64,000 nt of DNA from positions 13,375,493 through 13,439,492 of the forward strand of contig OU612071.1 in NCBI GenBank assembly GCA_914767715.1, in the 5' to 3' direction. Positions 44,745-54,900 of the stretch are shown here, in pieces; within the stretch, counting starts at the first letter, position 1, and each line of letters starts with the position of its first letter. The notes under the pieces were generated by a model that saw only the letters and a program-made list of their open reading frames with translations, made no database searches and was not told the origin of the DNA. The DNA is from Membranipora membranacea (lineage: Eukaryota; Bryozoa; Gymnolaemata; Cheilostomatida; Membraniporidae). The position numbers were made by a program, and so were the translations under genes.

Positions 44745-44840
44745 ACCAATCAGGTGCCTTTATAATCTAGCTGAGATCAAACACTTATAAAAATGTTGGA
44801 TCTCAGCTAGATTTTAAAGGCATCTGATAGGTACTTTATT
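44745..44840. repeat. Hairpin MITE
   Basis: Arms of about 31 bp (ATCAGGTGCCTTTATAATCT and onward, and its inverse AGATTTTAAAGGCATCTGAT) flank a loop of about 20 bp. The inner part GATCTCAGCTAGAT is perfectly inverted. Confidence 0.8.
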
Positions 44841-45938
44841 ACTTTTGTCTTGTCCTATTCAGGGCGGGGTATGGTTAAAGACAGTACTCTCCAGATAACA
44901 GGTGATGTGACTGATATAGTTATCACATACCACTGGACAATGGTTCATTATCACTGTGTAGCGGCAGCCGTGGGTTGTTGAGATAATTTATTGAGCCGTA
45001 AGTCTCGACTGATGTCATGAAGACACCGTGAAAACTACAAAGTTTGAACAACAAGTTGGGAAAAATGTGTTTCCAAAAGTATAAAATTAGCAGATATAAC
45101 ATCAAATACAGTTGAGACTTTTACATTATTTCACATCAAAGATATTAACAGTTCAGATTCACAGAAAAAGTAAAGTTATTAATTACCTGATTGGCTCTAT
45201 AAAACAGCTGTGCTAAATTGGTGGAACATGACATGACCTTCCATGGCTAGGCCAAGCATAGAACAAAACAATGCACAAGTATTTATAGTCAGTTAAATTG
45301 TTTACAAAAACATCTGAATGATTCATATAGCTAGATAGCTAAATAGCGTAGAAATTCAATCTAGTAACAGGTGGATATCTGATTAATAACCACAAAAGTT
45401 TACAAAATATTAACTGGTTGGTGACGAAAGCATGGATTTATGAATCACTTTCTTATAAAAATATTAGGCTTCATAGAGTGCAAAATAGATAAACAAGATG
45501 AGCTAAAATTAGGCCATGCTGGCCATAACACACTGATAGAATGGTAGAAGGAAGAGAATTTTCCATCAGGATGGTTTTCTGTGTTGAAGTGATCGTAGGA
45601 TTTGTCCCAGTCTTGTATATAAGTGTTTGGTGAGACTTGGTCAGAGGGTTGTGTTTATAAAGCTTGTCCAAATATGTATAGTATATGATGAGTACCTATA
45701 TACCAAGTCCTGTACCTCTCTAGTTCAGTAGTTATTCCCTTTGTCTTTATCTCTGGTCTCTCTCTTAGTCTGGCCAATAACGCAACGTCTCCCCACACCG
45801 ACTCTTCCCATAATCTCCTGTATCTCCAGTTCTTATCCAATCAGATCATTCGATCCATATTCAAATCTAGGAAACCAAACATTTTCATTTCACTACTATT
45901 CAGAATGTTTTTCTTTTTATTTCAGACTTCTATCAACT

Positions 45939-48900
45939 ATGACAACGAAGACTGAGATCGCCATTTACTGGTTCAGAAAATGCCTGAGAGTTCATGACAA
46001 CCCAGCTCTGATCAAATGCTTACAAAAGTGTGGTGAGTGATTTTTTTTTTCTTTCACTCATTCTGATCGTGTTGAGCTGAAATGGTTGAAATATGTCACA
46101 GAACACTTCTCACCAAGCACAACAAAATATACTTATGAAAACGTCAGGGATGATCTTAATTACTATTGCATGTATATCTCTGATTGATAGAGAGTCAACC
46201 AATTCACTTAGCATGAGGAGTTTGGTGTGATGACCCTAGTTCAATTTGACTAATTAGAGCGGGTACATGTTAGGAGAGGTATACACCCGAGGGTGCTGGG
46301 GGCTGGAACAATCAACAATGAAAGCTCCCCCAGTGGGGCTCGAACCCACAACTCCTGCGGCACTAATCGCCTGGCAGTGAATAGCAAGCGCGCTAACCGA
46401 TTGCGCCATCTCACCATCCCCAAAAAAGAATGGGTCGATGGCGCTAATTAGATAGCCTGCTATTCACTACTCGGAGTTGTGTTCTCTCATCCCACAGCAC
46501 ATTCCAATCCACCATTGCCACCCTATGAAACACAGCGTACGTGTTAGGGTTATTGGCCTTACATGGCCCATTGCTGGGACCCCTTGTAGTAGGTTTAGCT
46601 GTCTTTCCAGCTTGTCAGCATGTCTTTCCATGCTGTCACATGTCTTTCCATGAGTCAGTCAGTAGACAAGTACACAGGAGAGGTATACACCCGAGGGTGC
46701 TGGGGGCTGGAACAATCAACAATGAAAGCTCCCCCAGTGGGGCTCGAACCCACAACTCCTGCGGCACTAATCGCCTGGCAGTGAATAGCAAGCGCGCTAA
46801 CCGATTGCGCCATCTCACCATCCCCAAAAAAGAATGGGTCGATGGCGCTAATTAGATAGCCTGCTATTCACTACTCGGAGTTGTGTTCTCTCATCCCACA
46901 GCACATTCCAATCCACCATTGCCACCCTATGAAACACAGCGTACGTGTTAGGGTTATTGGCCTTACATGGCCCATTGCTGGGACCCCTTGTAGTAGGTTT
47001 AGCTGTCTTTCCAGCTTGTCAGCATGTCTTTCCATGCTGTCACATGTCTTTCCATGAGTCAGTCAGTAGACAAGTACACAGGAGAGGTATACACCCGAGG
47101 GTGCTGGGGGCTGGAACAATCAACAATGAAAGCTCCCCCAGTGGGGCTCGAACCCACAACTCCTGCGGCACTAATCGCCTGGCAGTGAATAGCAAGCGCG
47201 CTAACCGATTGCGCCATCTCACCATCCCCAAAAAAGAATGGGTCGATGGCGCTAATTAGATAGCCTGCTATTCACTACTCGGAGTTGTGTTCTCTCATCC
47301 CACAGCACATTCCAATCCACCATTGCCACCCTATGAAACACAGCGTACGTGTTAGGGTTATTGGCCTTACATGGCCCATTGCTGGGACCCCTTGTAGTAG
47401 GTTTAGCTGTCTTTCCAGCTTGTCAGCATGTCTTTCCATGCTGTCACATGTCTTTCCATGAGTCAGTCAGTAGACAAGTACACAGGAGAGGTATACACCC
47501 GAGGGTGCTGGGGGCTGGAACAATCAACAATGAAAGCTCCCCCAGTGGGGCTCGAACCCACAACTCCTGCGGCACTAATCGCCTGGCAGTGAATAGCAAG
47601 CGCGCTAACCGATTGCGCCATCTCACCATCCCCAAAAAAGAATGGGTCGATGGCGCTAATTAGATAGCCTGCTATTCACTACTCGGAGTTGTGTTCTCTC
47701 ATCCCACAGCACATTCCAATCCACCATTGCCACCCTATGAAACACAGCGTACGTGTTAGGGTTATTGGCCTTACATGGCCCATTGCTGGGACCCCTTGTA
47801 GTAGGTTTAGCTGTCTTTCCAGCTTGTCAGCATGTCTTTCCATGCTGTCACATGTCTTTCCATGAGTCAGTCAGTAGACAAGTACACAGGAGAGGTATAC
47901 ACCCGAGGGTGCTGGGGGCTGGAACAATCAACAATGAAAGCTCCCCCAGTGGGGCTCGAACCCACAACTCCTGCGGCACTAATCGCCTGGCAGTGAATAG
48001 CAAGCGCGCTAACCGATTGCGCCATCTCACCATCCCCAAAAAAGAATGGGTCGATGGCGCTAATTAGATAGCCTGCTATTCACTACTCGGAGTTGTGTTC
48101 TCTCATCCCACAGCACATTCCAATCCACCATTGCCACCCTATGAAACACAGCGTACGTGTTAGGGTTATTGGCCTTACATGGCCCATTGCTGGGACCCCT
48201 TGTAGTAGGTTTAGCTGTCTTTCCAGCTTGTCAGCATGTCTTTCCATGCTGTCACATGTCTTTCCATGAGTCAGTCAGTAGACAAGTACTTTACTAAATT
48301 GACTCTAATGATTTGAGAAACACCTGATAATAGCGTAGTCTCGATGTCAGTGTGTTATCGAAGTGATTGGAGTCTACAATGGTACTGAAATTCCAAGATA
48401 CAAACTCAAAAGCAGGTTGACCGAGCTCGTAGGAATTTCAGGTTTATCCTTTATAATTGGAAGAGGGCTATTTCATATTTCTTGTGATGTGTGAAGCAGA
48501 AGGCAAAATCTGACCTAAGTAACAGTACTGCTTTCCCTTTTCAAGGTGATACAACTGCCATAGCACCGATATTTATCCTCGATCCTTGGTTTGTGAAAAA
48601 TGCCAAAGTGGGAAAAAATCGCTGGAAGTTTCTCCAGGAGAGCCTCGATGATCTCAACAAATCTCTAATCAAACTCGGCAGCAGGTAATTAAATTACTAT
48701 ATCGTTAAAGACTACCCAATTACCAATGCATTGTGGGAAAGTTGAAGACTACCCAATTACCAATGCATTATGGGAATGTTAAAGGCTACCCAATTAACAG
48801 CGCATTGTGGGAATGTTAAAGGGTACCCAATTACCAATGCATTGTGGGAATGATAAAGGCGACCCCATCACCAATGCATTGTGTGAATTTTAAAGGCTAC

Positions 48901-51900
48901 CCAATTACCAATGCATTGTGGGAATGTTAAAGGCTACCCAATTACCAATGCATTGTGGGAATGTTAATGACTACCAATTTACCAATGCATGTTATAGTCA
49001 GGCATTTATTTATAATGAAGTTTTGTCAAAATTTGCATGGTGAAAAATTAAATGCTCTACTTGGCACTTCCAGCTAACTGTGACATCATAATGCAGAGAA
49101 TGGGAGTTACCTTACCTTCTGGGAGGCACTTTTTCCACCATCAATAACTCATTCTAAGTAGAGCTTTGAAATTTTTTACCATGGAAATCTGACAAAAGTA
49201 ACTGACCGACCATAACATGCTTTGGTCTTTGGGAAGCCTTTAACTCTAAAGAATGATGTATAATAGCACGTGCCCAGTACTAGAGCCAACCATATTTCAT
49301 TGAAGACAGTGGTTCTAGTGTAAAAAATGTAAATATAAGGATGGAACTCTTCTATTAGATCTAACATTGTTGGTCCCTATGATGTTGGTTTTTGTTGAAT
49401 GGCTCAACTATCACTAGGCGGTAGTAAGAATTACCCATTAGCTGGCTTTATTATTTTGACATACTTAAAAGGTATAGTAGCGCCTCCCATATTTGGTATC
49501 TAATTTAAGTTCTCAGTCTAATAAAGAGTACCGTGGCAATCTTTTGAATAGCCTGAGGACACAGTTGAAACCATTAAGGTTGTCCCCTCTTTATCTTTAT
49601 AACCTACACTGGATACAGAGGGGACAACTTTAGTGATTGAGCAACTGTATCCATAGGCTACTCAAAAGGTTGCCATGATGATCTTAAATAGACCAAGACA
49701 TTCAATATGATACCACATATGAGGAGGCGCAACTGTATCTTCAAATGTTAAATGTAATGTATATGTTATCAAAATTTATTATCATTGACCCGATATAGTC
49801 TCGATACCCTGTGATACTGTGTGAGAAACCTTGATGTTGCTTGGTTTTCTTTGGTGACGGTATCAGTACGGGTCTACGGACTGATGGGGCACAGGAGCAT
49901 TTGAGGTCGGATGCTCTGATCCTTATACCACAGTGATCCGCCGGGAATTGAACACGGGACCTCTCGATTGAAAGACCAATGCCTTACCCATTGCACCACG
50001 GCCGCTCCATATTGACCCAATACAGTTGGGTATCAAAATAAATGAAATTGAAAAAAAATGGATGTCTCAAGTCCATGATATTCATATCCTAGATGCAGTG
50101 ACTGCTGATTTCAACATCAAATTTGGGCAGCCCGCTTTATTTGTTCTTGCCTACCAAGTTATAGCCCGACTATTTGGTGTTTTATCAGAATTTGACCATC
50201 AACTGATACACATATATGAATGTCAATTATAAATAAGTAAGATACTTTAACCGTCTTTTAACCTTTCTTTGCAGATTGTATGTACTTAGAGGGAGCCCAA
50301 CAGATGTTTTTGATAGTCTCATTTCCAAGCACACAATTAAATGTATTGCCTTTGAGACGGACACGGAACCATATGCCCTCAAGCGTGATGGCGAGATTTT
50401 GAAGCTAGCTAAAGAACACAGCATCAGTATAGTGACAGCAGTATCACATACACTCTACAACCCTGACAGGTACACAAATATCAGTAGGATTGTTTACACC
50501 ACTCGTTGAGTGAAATTAGACTATTTTCTTCTGGGGCACAGGCCTACTGACTATGTTGTCACTCTATTATCATGTGCGTCTGCAATAGAGGAAGGTCAGT
50601 TTAACTTAGGTACCTGAAGTGAGCCCACTCCAATACCAGATAGGGATTTGTGGATGACATATCTATTAAAGTTTGAGCTCTCCCACCACCCTATTTCTGC
50701 AAACTCTTGCCCCAACTGGACAGCCCTGACCAGAGGAGATTTATTTTGATATAGTATTTGAGATACTTATCCTACATGAATGAATGCCAGGGATATATAG
50801 GCTTATAATGTCTAATCTGAAATGGGGATGTTGAGATGGCGCAATCGCGCAATCGGTTAGCGCGCTTGCTATTCACTGCCAGGCGATTAGTGCCGCAGGA
50901 GTTGTGGGTTCGAGTCCCACTGGGGGAGCTTTCATTGTTGATTGTTCCAGCCCCCAGCACCCTCGGGTGTATACTTCTACTTCTCCTAACAGATTCTTTG
51001 TTTTTATTGTAACATTCTCCTGTTATTGATACCATCTCTCCAAGATAGCACAACTTCAACTGAATGCATCATCTTCTCTTTGATGTGTTTTAAGAATATT
51101 GTATAAAATTCCACAAAATTCCCATGGCTGTGATATCTGTGGCTCAGAGGAGATCCATTCTAATACAGCATTTTGGCATGAAAAATCTGTAAAAAAAGAA
51201 CATGATAGCTTATAATGTGATACATTGTGCATCCTAGACTAAGCCTTATCTAAAAGGCCTCTTTTTTGTTTTGTTTTTGAACGAAAATAGAGACCTTTTT
51301 ATGTGATCAGGCCATATTCGAATGCATATACATGCATGTTCCTGAGGACATACCAACCTGTGCATGCTATGCAATGTTACCAGCTAAGCAAGCATCACTA
51401 ACTAACTAACTGTTTGCCACTTCCAGATTTTCTCTTTGGAGACCAAACCTGCACCCATTGGTTCCCATACATGATACTTGTATCTTTTGACTATTCTATT
51501 AAATTATATCTTTATTTGTAGCTCAATAGCATTAAATGGTGGCTCTGCACCAAAGACATACCAGAGCTTCAATAAGTTGATGGATAAACTGGGACCTCCA
51601 GCTCAAGCAGTGGCTGCACCCGAGACAAGTAAGATTCTGTTCCATACCTCTAGCATCCATTTGCCAGCTAAGATAAAGGTACTCGCACCTCTGTGTTTAT
51701 ATCTAGTTCCCACACACAACCCATCATAAGTTCTGTATGTTATAACTCCTGTGTGTGCCCCTTGATATTTTACTTTGAAAAATAAATGAAGTTGTACATG
51801 GAAAAGGTTCTAGACTCTAGAGAGATAAGTCTGTTTTTGCACCTCCGCACAATCACAATGTAGCATGCAAGGTATCAATTCCATGAACTGAACTATCCAT

Positions 51901-54900
51901 CAGCTGTGGATTGGAAATGTCTTCACAAGTTGGCTCCGGTCTTTTCATGCCTTTTAATTGACATACTGGAAACTTGTTCCTGCCACTAATTGATGAAATT
52001 TACCTCAGGTGGTTACAGGTACTCGAGAATAAGTTCACTAATTCACTTTTTATCGATCAGAGATACTCCTGAAATAATATTTCAAGTGATCAGTGTGGCT
52101 GAAAATGCATCCTTACCATAGCAAAATTTTGTTGTAGTTGGTAGATTTCCCCCTGATAGCTTCTGGGCAGGACAAGGTACACATATACCTACTGATGAAG
52201 AACTGTCGCTGGTGTCCGATATGAATATCAAGTTTCCTGGTGGAGAGACAGAAGCACTTAGAAGGATGACTGCCTCACTCTCCAATAAGGTAATGTTGAT
52301 ACTTATCACATGATACACAGGTCACATGATACGCTGGTCGCATGATACGCTGGTCACATGATACGCTGGTCACATGATACACAGGTCACATGATACACTG
52401 ATCACATGATACACTGATCAAATGATGCACTGATCACATGATACACTGATCACTAGTTTATGTGCTAAAACTGTAGCGGGATAGCTGGTAGTTGCATTTC
52501 ATTTTCAACCATTTTCCCCACTAGGGTGGTTGATAATGAAATGTAACTACCAGCTATTCTGCCACATTTTGAGTGCTTAAACTAACTTATCACATGATAC
52601 ATTATCCGCAAAGCCTTTGGTGTGATGATCAGAAGTCAAATTATACAATCAGGGAATTGCCTGTCCTTGTGCTTTTGAATATAGTCAATTCTACTCCGAT
52701 GAGAGCTTAGAAAAGGTTGTTGATTAATCCATAATTTAGGGTCTTGGATTGCCATCAAAATTGGGCTAGTTAAAACATACAAAAGATTGGCCTCATCATT
52801 CTTCAAAGCCGATGTTTGCCTTGCAGCCTGGGTCCTGGTCCAATATCCTGGGGATCATGGGCGTTGTGCTGGTTTTGCTAGAATTTTGATGATCATATGG
52901 GTTTCAAATTTGAAACTATCGTTGCCACTTTGACCAACAGATATATCCAGCTGAGAGATCAGTTGTTATAAAAGTGATAGCTCAGTTTGATTCTGTGGAT
53001 AGTTCTGTAATAAAGATCAAACAACACACTTGCCGTCATACAATACTCTGTGACATAGAACTAATAATTTGTTGCTTTTGTAAATTTCTGTACAGGACTG
53101 GGTGTGTAAGTTTGAGAAGCCAAGTACCTCTCCAAACTCACTGAAGCCTAGTACGACAGTTCTCAGCCCGTATCTCAAATTTGGCTGTCTGTCACCGAGA
53201 CTATTCTATCACAAGCTCAGTGAAGTCTATCAGGGTAAAAAGGTGAGATAATTACCATGCCATGATTATGATGGCTGGTTACTCTGTATAGTTGTACCTG
53301 CTGTCCTAAGTCAAAAGCTTTTCCCAAGGATGCCCTTTGTAGAACCTCAGTCTCTTGGTCTCAGATGCGTACTGTAAATGTATGAACCGTGTGGACATGC
53401 TTACTAGATTATGTGGCCTACACTTTGTAGCCAAGCTAGATGCTATATATAGGGCTTGAGTATTTGCGGCAGGAAAAGTTCGCAATTTTGCACAGGCTTG
53501 AAGGCTAAATTTAAGGCTATCTAACTTTCACTCACCCACTTTACTTTATATAGACTTTCACCTCACCTGTCCAATAATTAGTGCCAGCTAACAATGATCA
53601 GGCTACAAACTAACTAGCGAACTAAGCTCTAACTAATACTGACTCATCGATAGGAACGGAAATCTCCTGAAACTGTGCTATGACCAAGACACATCTTGAC
53701 GAGGAGCTCAGTTTATGTATCTGTGTTTTGATGTGCCTATTTTATTAATATTCTATTATTTGTAGCACTCAGCCCCTCCTGTCAGTTTACATGGACAGCT
53801 TATATGGAGAGAGTTCTTCTACACAGTAGGTTATGACACGCCTAACTTTGATAGGATGGAGGGCAATCCTCTATGTAAACAGATACCATGGATTGAAGAT
53901 GAGGAGAAACTCAACGCGTGGAAAAATGTAAATATAGTACAATGTTCTTAAAGCTAAAGTAACGCCTTCCCATATTTGGTATCATACTGAAGGTTTCAGT
54001 CTAATAAGGAGCACCATGGCAACCTATTGAATAGCCTGTGGTCACAGCGTCAACCAATCGCTTTACTTGAATGAAAATTTTTCTCAACCACTAAGGCTGT
54101 CCCCTCTTTATCATTATTTAACATAATAAGATAAAGAGGGACAGCCTAAGTCGTTGAGAAAAAGTGAGAAAAAATTTCATTTTAGGAACGCTAATGCTTT
54201 CAACTGTGTCCATAGGCTATTCAAAAGGTTACCATGCTGCTCTTAATTAGACTGGGACCTTCAATATGGTAACAAATATTTTCAGATGAAATTATAGCTT
54301 TACAACTTAGCAATATCTTTTTGATATGAAGGGCTTCACCTAGTCATAAGCGTTTTAAAGCCAGGCAACTCTTACTTGCAAGCATTTTCCGGTGGGCAGA
54401 GTTCTCTGAGGAAAAAAATACAATGAAAGAGCCAAATATCCCAGGCTATTGTGCATATTTTGATGTGACCCATGTGATCAACCATATCAGCATCATCAAC
54501 CACATCCGACATCCGACATCGTAAGTTTGACAACAGATCGCCCACCTAGGGACAGTGTATACATTTAAGTACCCCGACTAACCTTTGACCTGTTACACTT
54601 AACATTAATCCTACCAGGCAGAGCTAGCAAACCTTGTCCATAGGCTAATTGTTATCACTGGCTGGGAATTTGTAAAAATTGCATAGTGGGATACTCATGA
54701 TCATGTCCCATTGATTTAAAGCGTCCGCCCTACTAGGCCATGCTTGATATGGTTTAAAAGATCTCAGGCTGAAAAGTCATTAGGGCACATTTATTAAAAC
54801 AGCCTATAATCCTGATTGCAGAAAATCTGCTGCAAAGTCTGTAGTAATTTATTGCCTCCACCTGACCACTATGATCCACGATGATCCTTGCTAATTTTAT

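Larger units (their letters stand above)
36318..45938. other. Intergenic between divergent NDOR1 and cryptochrome genes
   Basis: No protein-coding exon is recognised in about 9.6 kb. The interval holds two tandem 92-bp units, several palindromes and foldbacks, one SINE, a TA run near 41298, and a pair of duplicated exon-like segments, all listed separately. It must contain both promoters. A 5' UTR exon boundary is suggested at 45925/45926, where a TTTATTTCAG acceptor lies 13 bp before the cryptochrome ATG. Confidence 0.55.

Noticed and set aside
46541-48067. Four identical 104-codon open frames with matching 63-codon frames on the other strand
   Set aside because: They lie in the 404-bp tandem repeat and cross a tRNA-derived SINE and its flank. 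The translated text has no domain, and identity of protein follows only from identity of DNA.
46272-48993. CRISPR-like or phage-like array
   Set aside because: The repeats are contiguous with no unique spacers, in a spliced animal gene. They are a tandem array and a minisatellite.
49935-50008. Functional tRNA gene on the minus strand
   Set aside because: The B box and D-arm-like region are good, but I cannot pair a full acceptor stem, and similar heads elsewhere are clearly SINEs.
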